This document shows positions 34,523 through 42,408 of a DNA stretch of 64,000 nt, one piece after another. The stretch's first letter is position 1. Each line of letters opens with the position of its first letter. The stretch spans positions 1 through 64,000 of the forward strand of contig JBOEGW010000008.1 of assembly GCA_050633625.1 (NCBI GenBank), in the 5' to 3' direction. The stretch comes from JBOEGW01 sp050633625. Lineage in GTDB: Bacteria; Pseudomonadota; Alphaproteobacteria; Rhodobacterales; Rhodobacteraceae. Below the pieces are notes generated by a model. It made no database searches. It saw only the letters and a program-made list of their open reading frames with translations, and had not been told where the DNA came from. The translations under genes were made by a program, and so were the position numbers.

Positions 34523-34778
34523 CAAGGCCCGCAAGGAAGCTGGATAAGCCGTTGATTGTCTTGAACTCTCGGGCGGCCATGTTGTTGCGCGCGGTAACGA
34601 GTAGGCGGCGTGTCTCGCCGTCTGGCGAGACACAATGCACGGTCCAAACTCCGGACCACTGAGCACCTGTACGTGTGGGCGTAACTCGGCACACGACATC
34701 AGCCGAATGTCTTTCGGCAAGCAGTGTGCGCAGCCCGTCTTCGCTGACAACATTGGGGGCGTCTTGCATCAAATTCAT
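34452..34778 (-). CDS. Hypothetical first gene of the virB operon (108 aa)
   Basis: A 108-residue soluble protein. I chose the ATG at 34778, which has AAGG 9 bases upstream; an ATG at 34805 would add 9 residues. It contains VWTVHCVSPDGETRRLLVTA and a helical C-terminus, without a signal peptide. The family is unknown. As the promoter-proximal gene of the VirB operon it may be a regulatory or accessory protein. Confidence 0.6.
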   Translation of the reverse strand: MNLMQDAPNVVSEDGLRTLLAERHSADVVCRVTPTRTGAQWSGVWTVHCVSPDGETRRLLVTARNNMAAREFKTINGLSSFLAGLGVSIVSIPMLEGKVASHKLDEAG

Positions 34779-34841
34779 AGGATCGAGCCTTACAGAATTG
34801 TGCATTGGCCCGGCAGTCCCTCATGGACTACCCAACCGATA

Positions 34842-34889
34842 CAATATTATAATCTTGCAATCAATAGGTGCATTTTGCATTAATGCGCC
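34842..34889. promoter_or_regulatory. AT-rich motif plus hairpin upstream of the virB operon
   Basis: CAATATTATAAT (34842-34853) continues as CTTGCAATCAAT and is followed by the near-perfect hairpin arms GGTGCATT (34867-34874) and AATGCGCC (34882-34889). The same motif and a hairpin at the same distance lie in the candidate oriT before mobC (14394-14432). It sits in the divergent interval between the virB operon and the 94-residue exported protein, so it may control either or both. Confidence 0.55.
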
Positions 34890-34941
34890 TTTCATGCGTT
34901 GAAACGAATTTACTGCAACGGAGTGGCTGAGCCAAGATAAT

Positions 34942-35226
34942 ATGGCGCTTTTGAAACAAACATGGGCGGTTATGGTCGTTCTGAGCTGGGGTTCTGCCGC
35001 GATTGCGGGCACTTGCCTGCCACCTTCGCCGCCTTGGATGCCAGCGGATCCCGTCGCAGCACGGCGCTACAAAGAAATCCTAATGCGGGACGTTGAAGAA
35101 TACTTCGCATCGGTAGAAAGTTACTTCAGATGCGTCGATGATCAGCGACGCCAGGTCTTCGAAGAAGCTCGCCAGTTCAGCGTCGATTTTTCGCGTTTAT
35201 TCAATATATTAAGCAATAATCAGTAG
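34942..35226 (+). CDS. Small exported hypothetical protein (94 aa)
   Basis: A 94-residue protein with a signal peptide (cleavage near AIAG-T), then a Pro-rich start TCLPPSPPWMP and a helical remainder (EYFASVESYFRCVDDQRRQV). Two Cys remain in the mature part and may form a disulfide. It is transcribed divergently from the virB operon and shares its intergenic region, so it is likely an accessory transfer protein. The family is not recognised. Confidence 0.6.
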   Translation: MALLKQTWAVMVVLSWGSAAIAGTCLPPSPPWMPADPVAARRYKEILMRDVEEYFASVESYFRCVDDQRRQVFEEARQFSVDFSRLFNILSNNQ

Positions 35227-35267
35227 CAAATGGTTCATGGATGAGGCGTTGCAGGTTATGCTAAGAA

Positions 35268-35795
35268 TTAGTGGTGCGGATCATCCCCAACGGCGATCTG
35301 CAAATGATGTGCTTGATGATGTGCGCCAATGGTCATGAGGCCATAGAAGCCAAGTCCAGTTACCCTTACCAGCTCGTTCTCAGAACTCACGGCTACACGC
35401 AGAACCGCTCCCGACGTGGTCTGGTCAACGTCGACTTCCCAGCCTGTCTCAGTTGCAAGCATTGGTGCATGGGCCGTTATCATTCGCTGAATTGCCCCAA
35501 CAGCTTCGCCTTGGCCCGATACAGTGATCGCCACAGTCTTGTCGTTCGTTTCGACGGTGGCCTTGGTTCTGGTGGTCACAAGGTCCATATCTACGAGATG
35601 GTTTTGCAGCGCGCTGATATTCACTTTGCTCCAATCCGTTTCAGGATCATTCTGCAGGATTTCAACGATCTCGGAAATCGCGGCGAAGGCCGACTGTCCG
35701 ACCTCTGTTGGCCCATCTGAGCGGTGGTGCGCGTGTTGAGCAAAAGCAGGAGAGGTGGCGAGCACGAGGAAAGCGCAAAGCGAAATTTTGAACAT
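35268..35795 (-). CDS. His-rich periplasmic protein at the edge of the copper island
   Basis: A 175-residue exported protein with a signal peptide ending near AFAQ. Both ends of the mature chain are His-rich (QHAHHRSD at the start, HHQAHH and DDPHH at the end), which suggests metal binding. The middle alternates helices and strands (TVAITVSGQGEAVGAIQRMI) and I cannot name the family. It is divergent from the Crp-family regulator and lies next to copper genes, so a periplasmic copper-binding role is inferred. Confidence 0.6.
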   Translation of the reverse strand: MFKISLCAFLVLATSPAFAQHAHHRSDGPTEVGQSAFAAISEIVEILQNDPETDWSKVNISALQNHLVDMDLVTTRTKATVETNDKTVAITVSGQGEAVGAIQRMITAHAPMLATETGWEVDVDQTTSGAVLRVAVSSENELVRVTGLGFYGLMTIGAHHQAHHLQIAVGDDPHH

Positions 35796-35853
35796 GGCAG
35801 GACCGATTTATTGTTGCAGCTAAATCTGTGATAGACCATTCGCGCCAAACCAA

Positions 35854-35871
35854 ATATGATTGAAATCATAT
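35854..35871. promoter_or_regulatory. Perfect palindrome overlapping the Crp-family start codon
   Basis: ATATGATT-GA-AATCATAT, an 18-bp perfect palindrome whose last two bases are the first two of the ATG at 35870. It resembles the TTGAT-N4-ATCAA-like sites of Crp/Fnr-family proteins. Its position between divergent genes suggests autoregulation and control of the His-rich gene. Confidence 0.6.
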
Positions 35872-36445
35872 GTTGCCGGAACCTTTTGATCTCTTGAATG
35901 AAGATGCAAGAACGCCCTTGATCCTTGCGAAGGGCGAGCATGTCTTTCGCCAGGGAGATGAAACACGCGGTGTGTTTTTTGTGGTTTCGGGAGCGATTTG
36001 CCTGACCCGTATGACCGAAGCGGGCGCAGCAGTGACCCTTCACAATGCCAAAGTGGGTGGCATGTTTGCCGAGGCGTCGCTTTATTCTGACCAATACTAC
36101 TGTGACGCGATAGCGGTCGCGCCTTCAGAAATTATTCGCCTGTCAAAGCGCGCTATTCAGACACGTCAGCGCGAGGACGCTGCGTTTTCTGAAGGGCTCA
36201 CAAGGCGTTTAGCGACACAGGTGCAAGACTATCGTCAGCTTCTGACGCTTCATGCCGTAAAATCCGCGAATGAACGGGTTTACCTGGCGGTCGCGAGTGG
36301 TCGCTTGTGCGGATCAGTGACACAGCTTGCCAGCGAAATCGGCCTAACCAAAGAGGCTTGCTATCGGGCTTTGAAAGAGCTGACTGATCAGGGGGCATTG
36401 AAGAAGACAGGGCGGGGTGAATATGCTCTGTGCACGTCATTCTAA
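35870..36445 (+). CDS. Crp/Fnr-family transcription regulator
   Basis: A 191-residue protein: cNMP-binding-like beta barrel at about residues 10-110 (ILAKGEHVFRQGDETRGVFF), a dimerisation helix, and a winged HTH at about 150-185 (SVTQLASEIGLTKEACYRAL). It lacks the N-terminal Cys cluster of Fnr. The ligand is unknown; copper, redox or small-molecule sensing are all possible. It is short compared with the usual 220-240 residues. No ribosome site is visible because the palindromic operator runs up to the start codon. Confidence 0.8.
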   Translation: MLPEPFDLLNEDARTPLILAKGEHVFRQGDETRGVFFVVSGAICLTRMTEAGAAVTLHNAKVGGMFAEASLYSDQYYCDAIAVAPSEIIRLSKRAIQTRQREDAAFSEGLTRRLATQVQDYRQLLTLHAVKSANERVYLAVASGRLCGSVTQLASEIGLTKEACYRALKELTDQGALKKTGRGEYALCTSF

Positions 36446-36470
36446 GCGACACGCATTGCCACCAATTAGA

Positions 36471-36926
36471 TCACCCAAGAATGCCCGGCCAATTGCCCAA
36501 ACCGGCGGCGATATTTCCCGGAACGTCCCGCAACCAAAGTTCCTGCGCGCGCATGCTCGCATTCAGGTAGAGCTTGCCCTCATAGATGGTCCAGGCCTCG
36601 GGGATTGTTGGGGCGAGGTAGCCACGCGACGCTGCAAAGGCACAGTAGCCACCGAACACGGGGGCAAAGGCCTCTGGGTTTGCCCCGAACATGTTAGCGT
36701 TGTTTTCATTGGCGAAGTGCCATTCTGCGCCATTCCAACGCCTTGCATGTGCGGCTTGGCCGGGCACAGGCGTTTGTTGCTCAAAATACGCGACAGGGTC
36801 GATGGCGTTTATCGCGATCGGGTTTTGAAAGACGTCTGGTTCACGCGCCAATGCAACCGACGGCAAAAGGGCGGCTGCGGCTGGCGTAACGGCCAGAAGG
36901 CCAAGCGCTCTACGGCGTGTCAGCAT
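36471..36926 (-). CDS. YHS-domain periplasmic protein with Tat-type signal
   Basis: A 151-residue protein with a twin-Arg leader (LTRRRALGLLAVTPAAAALL) and a YHS domain: DPVAYFEQQTPVPG near residue 44, then WHFANENNANMFGANPEAFAPVFGGYC near 68. YHS domains are often found with copper ATPases and bind metal. In copper islands of this type they are periplasmic partners of multicopper oxidases. It probably forms the end of the minus-strand copper run. Confidence 0.8.
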   Translation of the reverse strand: MLTRRRALGLLAVTPAAAALLPSVALAREPDVFQNPIAINAIDPVAYFEQQTPVPGQAAHARRWNGAEWHFANENNANMFGANPEAFAPVFGGYCAFAASRGYLAPTIPEAWTIYEGKLYLNASMRAQELWLRDVPGNIAAGLGNWPGILG

Positions 36927-37028
36927 GGTTTTATCTCCTTGTTTTGCCCAAGTTTATACATCACTGAGACCAACATCTCAGCTAGGCTAACTCGAAAGTG
37001 ATATGAAGGTGAGACGATCCCAATTGCC

Positions 37029-37460
37029 TCACTCATGCGGTTGGTTTCGCGCAGCTTGGATGTCCCGCACACGTTCCGGCCAGGTCGAGCGGATATAGGC
37101 GAGAATTTCCCAGATTTCCTCGTCCGTCAGTGTGTCACCAAATCCCGGCATCCCGCTGGCAAACCCAGTGACACCGCGTGCCGCTAGCGCGGCTTCCCCA
37201 CCCAGCTTTGTGTATTCAAACAAAAGTTGATTGTCGTGGTGCCAGGTGTGCCCAGTTTCATCATGCGGCGGGGCGGGAAGAACGCCATTTTCATCAGGTG
37301 TTCGCCAATCCGGCTGCCCCTCGAGATTGGCTCCATGGCAGGCGGCGCAGTGATCTGCGTAAAGGGTTTCCCCGTTTGACAGATCTCGGCTGTCTAGCTC
37401 GTGATCCGCGAGAACGCTCGTTGCGGCAAAGCACAGGGTGATAGCCAAAAAATGCCTCAT
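37029..37460 (-). CDS. c-type cytochrome (single haem)
   Basis: A 143-residue exported protein: signal peptide MRHFLAITLCFAATSVLAD, then the haem motif CAACH near residue 39 and a distal Met in FASGMPGFGD. It belongs to the cytochrome c class I group. The ATG at 37460 overlaps the stop of the multicopper oxidase by 4 bp, so the two are co-translated and the cytochrome may accept or donate electrons for it. HTWHHDNQ adds a possible metal site. Confidence 0.85.
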   Translation of the reverse strand: MRHFLAITLCFAATSVLADHELDSRDLSNGETLYADHCAACHGANLEGQPDWRTPDENGVLPAPPHDETGHTWHHDNQLLFEYTKLGGEAALAARGVTGFASGMPGFGDTLTDEEIWEILAYIRSTWPERVRDIQAARNQPHE

Positions 37461-38752
37461 AGAACCTCCACCCATGTTTTCATACCGCCCGCCTGATGGC
37501 TGAGCATATGGCAATGCAACATCCATTTGCCGGGGTTGTCGAAGACACAGACGATGTCCCGTGTCTCGTTCGCCTGTACCAGCGTGGTATCACGCAGATC
37601 ACCATGGCTGCCGTCATCTTGCACTTCGAAGAAATGGTGGCCGTGCAAATGGATGCCATGTGGGAAGCTCGTATCATTGACGAGGCGGATCCGCGCGGCT
37701 TCTCCGCGTTCAAACCGAGCAAAGGGCGCGGATTGGATGTCTGAGAGATCGTTGAAAGCCCAGATATTGTCGCCGCCATGCCTGCCGCCCATGGCTCCGC
37801 CCTGCATGGTTAAAACGAGGTCTTGTGCAACATTTCCCGGGTGCGGTACATCATTTGACGGTAGCGTCGGGATCGCAGACACACGAGGCTCCACTTCGCC
37901 GTCAATTGCCAACTGAGCAAGCACATAGCTCCCCCCGCGTGTCGTCATTGCGATTTTCAGAGTGTCTTCCACGTCCGCGATAACGTCGGCGCGCTGCGCC
38001 GGGGCCAGATCGATGGTTTCAAACGCCCGTGGTGACGACAGCGGCATGCCATCAAGCGCAACAACCTTGCCGTTCAGTCCCGTCAGGGTAAGCGGGAAAA
38101 TCCTGTCAGTTGCGGCGTTGATCATCCGCAGACGGATGCGCTGCCCTTTCCTCAGTGACACGTTAGGCATAAAGGCGCGCGCAAAGTTGCCCATGCGCCC
38201 AGCGTGGGCCACATCATGCATTGTGGCGAAATCGTCGGTCATTTGCCCGATCTCATCCAGCCGCCAATCGACCAGCACGGCGGTAATGTCATGATCAACA
38301 TCTGGCGGGTTGGCCTCCTCGACAATCAAAGGCCCCATCAGTCCGCGCGCGACCTGTTCGTGCGACAGGTAGTGCGAGTGGTACCAGAAGGTGCCAGCAT
38401 CAGGGGGCGTGAATTGATAGGCGTGGGTGCTGTGCGGATCCACGATGTTCTGCGTTAGCATTGGCACCCCATCCATCGCATTTTCCAAGCGGATACCGTG
38501 CCAATGGACCGCTGTGCCCTCATTCAATTGGTTGCGCAGCAGAACGTTTAGTTGCTGCCCTTGTGGCACCCTGATTTCCGGTCCGGGCAAGCTACCGTTA
38601 AAACCAAATGAGCGCGTCGTCGCGTATTCAGCAGAGGGCAGGATCTGCGCCTCCACGGCTTCGGCGACCAGTTCAAATTGGCCTCGTGCGAGCGAGACGT
38701 TCGGGAGGGCTGCCGCCGCGCTCGCGGTCAAAAGAAAGTCACGTCTGTTCAT
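37457..38752 (-). CDS. Multicopper oxidase (CopA/CueO type)
   Basis: A 431-residue Tat-exported oxidase (MNRRDFLLTASAAAALP). All four copper-binding motifs are present: HWHG near residue 83, WYHSHY near 123, HGIHLHGHHF near 363, and HCHMLSHQAGGM near 412. It probably oxidises Cu(I) to Cu(II) in the periplasm. It is shorter than CopA and lacks the Met-rich insert of CueO, closer to three-domain laccase-like forms. Next to copC/copD and a cytochrome. Confidence 0.9.
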   Translation of the reverse strand: MNRRDFLLTASAAAALPNVSLARGQFELVAEAVEAQILPSAEYATTRSFGFNGSLPGPEIRVPQGQQLNVLLRNQLNEGTAVHWHGIRLENAMDGVPMLTQNIVDPHSTHAYQFTPPDAGTFWYHSHYLSHEQVARGLMGPLIVEEANPPDVDHDITAVLVDWRLDEIGQMTDDFATMHDVAHAGRMGNFARAFMPNVSLRKGQRIRLRMINAATDRIFPLTLTGLNGKVVALDGMPLSSPRAFETIDLAPAQRADVIADVEDTLKIAMTTRGGSYVLAQLAIDGEVEPRVSAIPTLPSNDVPHPGNVAQDLVLTMQGGAMGGRHGGDNIWAFNDLSDIQSAPFARFERGEAARIRLVNDTSFPHGIHLHGHHFFEVQDDGSHGDLRDTTLVQANETRDIVCVFDNPGKWMLHCHMLSHQAGGMKTWVEVL

Positions 38753-38760
38753 GATGGGCC

Positions 38761-39633
38761 TCAGTTTGGCAAAGTGAGCACACTGGTCAGCGTCGCAGTT
38801 GCTGCAAGCACCGCCAGAATGACCGCTGTTTCTATTTGAATTGATCGCGCCAGATGCCGCGCCGCATTGGCGTCCCCAGCCTGCATGGCCGGAACAAAGC
38901 GGAGTTTATTTGCTGCCGCCAGCATAAGGACCACTGCAACAAGTGCGAGTTTGACCATCAAGGCTTGTCCATAACCTGTACCGATCAAGGCCGTCAGGGT
39001 GCCGGTTAGTAGCCACCCCATGACGAGACCCGCAAATAGGAGAACCGGAACAATGACCATTGCCGCCAGGCCAAATTGATGCCCCAGACGCGCCGCTTGG
39101 CCAAGGTGATCAGGTTTGCGTGAGAGCCGATGCAAGGGTGGCAAAACACCGATCCAGAAGGCGATCCCAAACAGATGCAACAACAATAGAAGGCGCACAT
39201 AAAACGGGCCGATGTCTGTTACGTGGCCGATTTGGGTAAAGGACCAAAGCAACAGCACGCAACCCGCCACCGCGACCCACTGACCAACGCGCGGCATCAA
39301 AGAACCGACGATAATCAGCGCCCCTCCCGCGAGCCGGTACAAAAGCGCATCACCAACAGGGGTCTGCCACAAGAGGCTCAGCATTTCCGGGTCTGTCATT
39401 CCATCTGCGCCGCCGGTCAGGGCCGCACCGCGCAGCATGAAGCCCAGAAGCGATGCAACCAACGCCAAAGCTGCGAGCGCAATCGCCTGGCTCCGCAAGC
39501 GCTGGGTCAGAGAAGAGGTTGCTTGGGCGAAAGCAAGCTTAACGATTACCAGCCCACTCGCGCCCAAGGCCCCGACATACAGCATTAGTTTCGTCAGGAT
39601 TGCGGCCAGACCCCACAAGTCAGGCATGCTCAT
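38761..39633 (-). CDS. copD: CopD-family copper resistance membrane protein
   Basis: A 290-residue inner-membrane protein with about eight hydrophobic segments. The ATG at 39633 overlaps the copC stop (ATGA). His residues in membrane regions (IGHVTDIGPFYVRLLLLLHL) fit the CopD domain. CopD works with periplasmic CopC in moving copper across the inner membrane. Confidence 0.85.
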   Translation of the reverse strand: MSMPDLWGLAAILTKLMLYVGALGASGLVIVKLAFAQATSSLTQRLRSQAIALAALALVASLLGFMLRGAALTGGADGMTDPEMLSLLWQTPVGDALLYRLAGGALIIVGSLMPRVGQWVAVAGCVLLLWSFTQIGHVTDIGPFYVRLLLLLHLFGIAFWIGVLPPLHRLSRKPDHLGQAARLGHQFGLAAMVIVPVLLFAGLVMGWLLTGTLTALIGTGYGQALMVKLALVAVVLMLAAANKLRFVPAMQAGDANAARHLARSIQIETAVILAVLAATATLTSVLTLPN

Positions 39634-39971
39634 TCCACCGTGAACGAGAATTCGCCCTGCATAGCATGGCCGTCGATCCCGAGCCCGCGCCATTCGATAC
39701 GATAGGTGCCAACCCCCATGCCTTCCAGAGGCAGCGAGAATACGCGATCAAAGCTCTTTTGATCGCCAAGCTCGAGCTGCACAGACGGGTGATCTGCATG
39801 GGTCATTTCAACCCGCGTCAGGCGAATGTCATTGGCAAAATTGAAACTGATTTCGGCGGGGACCTCTACAATCACAGCGCCATTTTCAGGCGTGGTGGTA
39901 TCTACACGGGAATGGGCAAGCGCACCAGACGCAAGCGATGCTAGCAAAGCAAAAAGGGCAAGATGTTTCAT
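39630..39971 (-). CDS. copC: CopC-type periplasmic copper chaperone
   Basis: A 113-residue exported protein: signal peptide ending near GALA-H, so the mature protein starts with the N-terminal His used by CopC to bind Cu(II). HADHP and DGHAMQGEF near the C-terminus are the other typical His ligands. It is coupled to copD by overlapping codons. Confidence 0.9.
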   Translation of the reverse strand: MKHLALFALLASLASGALAHSRVDTTTPENGAVIVEVPAEISFNFANDIRLTRVEMTHADHPSVQLELGDQKSFDRVFSLPLEGMGVGTYRIEWRGLGIDGHAMQGEFSFTVE

Positions 39972-39982
39972 GTTCGTATTCC

Positions 39983-40426
39983 TTAGTTAATTCCGTTGGC
40001 GCGTTGGATGGCGCGAATGTAGTCAATCACCATGGCGACGTCGCCACGCGTGAGGCCATCGACAGGTGGCATATCTCCAAAACGCCAATGGTGGGCGCGA
40101 ACGCCATTGGCCACCGCGCGCTGAAAGCTTTCGTCGCCATGATGACCGGGTTCGTAGATCTTGTGAATGAGCGGTGGCCCGGCCTCGGAATTGCCAACCC
40201 CCTGCGCGCCATGACAGGCCGCACAGATATTTTCAAAAATGTTCTGGCCGACGGCTGCGTTGCCACTGATGTCTGGCATAGTGATTGCCACCATAGCTGT
40301 GTCAGCGGCTTGGGAGGCCAGACCCGTGGCTGGAGGAATTTCCTGTGTAGGTTCTGATCGAAGGAAGGCGATAGCACCGACGGCGGCAACAGCACACACG
40401 CCTAGGAGAAGGTATTTTTTGTTCAC
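39983..40426 (-). CDS. c-type cytochrome with N-terminal membrane anchor
   Basis: A 147-residue protein with an uncleaved-looking N-terminal helix (YLLLGVCAVAAVGAIAFL) and a haem motif CAACHG near residue 70, with a distal Met in FGDMPPVDGL. It is the second cytochrome c of the copper island. It lies 11 bp upstream of copC in the same transcript. It may pass electrons from Cu(I) oxidation to the respiratory chain, which is inference. Confidence 0.85.
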   Translation of the reverse strand: MNKKYLLLGVCAVAAVGAIAFLRSEPTQEIPPATGLASQAADTAMVAITMPDISGNAAVGQNIFENICAACHGAQGVGNSEAGPPLIHKIYEPGHHGDESFQRAVANGVRAHHWRFGDMPPVDGLTRGDVAMVIDYIRAIQRANGIN

Positions 40427-40487
40427 GTTGATTTCCTAACATACTGAATGAGGCGTCGATCGCCCAATAGGACGCGACAGATCACGC

Positions 40488-40509
40488 TTTGCCCGAAGGC
40501 TTGGGCAAA
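40488..40509 (-). terminator. Stem-loop after the His/Cys-rich gene
   Basis: TTTGCCC (40488-40494) and GGGCAAA (40503-40509) form a perfect 7-bp stem, 15 bp after the stop of the minus-strand gene at 40525. It may partly separate the upstream and downstream copper genes. Confidence 0.45.
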
Positions 40510-40524
40510 ACTGATGGGCGTGTT

Positions 40525-40872
40525 TCAGCTGTTAGGTGGTCGTTCCAGAGTTTTGGGCCAGTTTACGGCAGCGAGCTGCCCGCCTTGAGCCCAAGACGCT
40601 GATTGAAGGCCGAGGGGATGTACCATGGTTGGATATTCAGACAACGCCACCGCTTGGCAGAATATCTGGTTGCAACAGTCATGAGCAACATGATCGCTAT
40701 TGGTGCCTTCATGTGAATGGCCAGCCTCGCTGGTGTCGTGGCTTTGCGCATGATCGTGGCAATGCGCGCCTACGCAGTCAGAGGTTCCAGCATGCGCAGC
40801 GCTCTCGATCAGGTTTCCGATCAAGAGCATGGCAATCAGGGTGATTGCGAGTATGCCGCGAAGTATTTTCAC
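40525..40872 (-). CDS. His/Cys-rich periplasmic metal-binding protein
   Basis: A 115-residue exported protein. Signal peptide ending near SAAHAG, then a dense run of His and Cys (DCVGAHCHDHAQSHD, GHSHEG, HDCCNQIFC) between residues 31 and 73. Such proteins bind several copper or other soft-metal ions. Similar DUF2946-like proteins accompany copper resistance genes, but the family assignment is uncertain. It is transcribed with the copper run. Confidence 0.7.
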   Translation of the reverse strand: MKILRGILAITLIAMLLIGNLIESAAHAGTSDCVGAHCHDHAQSHDTSEAGHSHEGTNSDHVAHDCCNQIFCQAVALSEYPTMVHPLGLQSASWAQGGQLAAVNWPKTLERPPNS

Positions 40873-40920
40873 ATCAAAAGCTTAGCCCAGGGTGGTTGGT
40901 GTTACAACTGCGACAGACGT

Positions 40921-41670
40921 TCACAGCTTCGCCAGCATCCAAACCGCCATACCGACCATCATCAGGTTTTCTGTGAGGGAGATGAACCCAAGCGGCACCT
41001 TGCTGTCACCGCCAACACAGGCACATTTCAGCTCGCGTTTGTCGATATACACGGCCTTGAACACGCTGATCGCACCGATGCCCGCAACGATCAGAGCTGC
41101 TGGTGCGGAAAGCCATGTCAGAACGCCTGCCATCATCAAGAGCCCGGCTCCTGTTTCGACAAATGGATAGACATACCCATATCGCACCCAGCGTTGAGCA
41201 AGTAGATCGTAGTTCAAGAACATCGTCGCAAAGCGTTCAACGTCCTGCAGCTTTTGCAAACCAAGGAGCACCATGGAAACCGAGATGAACAGCTCGATCG
41301 TCCGGCCAGTGAAAACGGTTCCAAGGCTCAGCCAGGTCACGACGATGGCCAGCAGGGCAGCGATGGAAAACAAGGCGATGACTGGCTGGTATGTTGTGCC
41401 ATCCTTCGCTTTGGTGGGTTTTCCAAGATGGGCACTGAGATCATCGAATCCGCCGATGCGCTCGTCACCAATGAAAATCTGAGGGGTCGTCTTCACACCT
41501 TGCTGGGCTTTAAAGGCATCGACCTCTTCGCGGCTCTTGAGGTGCCGATCATCTACCTTGAACCCATTGCGTTCCAGTAGGTCCTTTGCCTTAAGGCCAT
41601 AAGGGCACATGTGATCACTCATCACCATTCGGTAGAGCGTGGCGTGATTTTGCATCGTATCTTTGGGCAT
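40921..41670 (-). CDS. Glutaredoxin fused to a MauE/DoxX-like membrane domain
   Basis: About 249 residues from the ATG at 41670, chosen because AAGGA lies 8 bases upstream. The N-terminal 80 residues are glutaredoxin-like with the active site MCPYGLKA and TTPQIFIGDERIGG. The C-terminal half has four membrane helices of the MauE type, with a KCACVGG cysteine pair. The fusion probably moves reducing power or handles copper-thiol stress at the membrane. It is the first gene behind the CueR promoter. Confidence 0.82.
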   Translation of the reverse strand: MPKDTMQNHATLYRMVMSDHMCPYGLKAKDLLERNGFKVDDRHLKSREEVDAFKAQQGVKTTPQIFIGDERIGGFDDLSAHLGKPTKAKDGTTYQPVIALFSIAALLAIVVTWLSLGTVFTGRTIELFISVSMVLLGLQKLQDVERFATMFLNYDLLAQRWVRYGYVYPFVETGAGLLMMAGVLTWLSAPAALIVAGIGAISVFKAVYIDKRELKCACVGGDSKVPLGFISLTENLMMVGMAVWMLAKL

Positions 41671-41724
41671 CGTTTGCATCCTTGAGGTGACCACGACAGG
41701 CGGTCTTGTAATTTGGTTTGTGTA

Positions 41725-41755
41725 AACCTAATCTTTCCAGTGACTGGAAGGTCAA
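41725..41755 (-). promoter_or_regulatory. CueR-type copper-inducible promoter (minus strand)
   Basis: On the minus strand: -35 TTGACC (41750-41755), a 19-bp spacer holding the dyad CCAGT-C-ACTGG, and a -10-like TAGGTT (41725-41730). The overlong 19-bp spacer with a central dyad is the hallmark of MerR-family regulated promoters such as E. coli copA. It drives the copper operon away from cueR. Confidence 0.85.
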
Positions 41756-41766
41756 GGAGGGTTTGC

Positions 41767-42150
41767 ATGAATATTTCATCCGCCGCAAAGGCAGCTGGAT
41801 TGCCCGTGAAAACAGTACGTTATTATGCCGACATTGGCTTGGTTGATGCCCCTTCACGATCTGAGGCAGGGTACAGAACCTATGACGACGCGTCAGTCCG
41901 AAAGCTGGCATTCGTTCGAAGATCGCGGGAGTTTGGATTTGGCATTGATGAGTGCCGTGAACTGTTGGGCCTCTATCAGGACGGGGACCGCACGAGCGCA
42001 GAGGTGAAGCGCATAGCATCCAAAAAGCTTCAGGAAATTGAAGACAAACAAAGGGAACTCCAATCGCTGCATGACGAACTGGAGCACCTGGTAAAGTCGT
42101 GTCGAGGAGATCAGCGGCCAGATTGCCCCATTATGGATTACTTGGGCTGA
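41767..42150 (+). CDS. cueR: CueR-like copper-sensing MerR regulator
   Basis: A 127-residue MerR protein starting at the ATG at 41767, with AAGGAGG 6 bases upstream. It has an N-terminal winged HTH (ISSAAKAAGLPVKTVRYYAD), a long dimerisation helix and the Cu(I)-binding loop SCRGDQRPDCPIM, whose two Cys match CueR Cys112/Cys120. It activates the divergent copper operon through the promoter next to it. Confidence 0.93.
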   Translation: MNISSAAKAAGLPVKTVRYYADIGLVDAPSRSEAGYRTYDDASVRKLAFVRRSREFGFGIDECRELLGLYQDGDRTSAEVKRIASKKLQEIEDKQRELQSLHDELEHLVKSCRGDQRPDCPIMDYLG

Positions 42151-42208
42151 CAACAAAAATGCGTTGGAAGGTCTTTGTCCCTCTGAGCATGATGAGAGAG
42201 TGAGCCGT

Positions 42209-42406
42209 CTATTCTCGCTTCAGACTGGGAGCGGAGTGGTTTGAATTTCCCGAGGTGTCTAAGCCGGTAGATGTGTCTCCAAACAATGCTGCCTGCGTCT
42301 CGCCGTTATTCCACCGATACAGCAGACCGATTTCTTCACCTGTTTTGATGCACGAAATACGGCCGATGGCTTCGGCCGTTGTGCGAACACTTTCAAGTTT
42401 GGGCAA
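42209..42406 (-). CDS. Small hypothetical protein (65 aa), TTG start
   Basis: Starts at a TTG 2 bp after the stop of the HTH gene, with AAAGGGGC just upstream, so it may be translationally coupled. 65 residues: IGRISCIKTGEEIGLLYRWN suggests a small beta domain; the tail is low-complexity. No family recognised. It may be an antitoxin or co-regulator for the HTH protein. Confidence 0.5.
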   Translation of the reverse strand: MPKLESVRTTAEAIGRISCIKTGEEIGLLYRWNNGETQAALFGDTSTGLDTSGNSNHSAPSLKRE

Positions 42407-42408
42407 AC

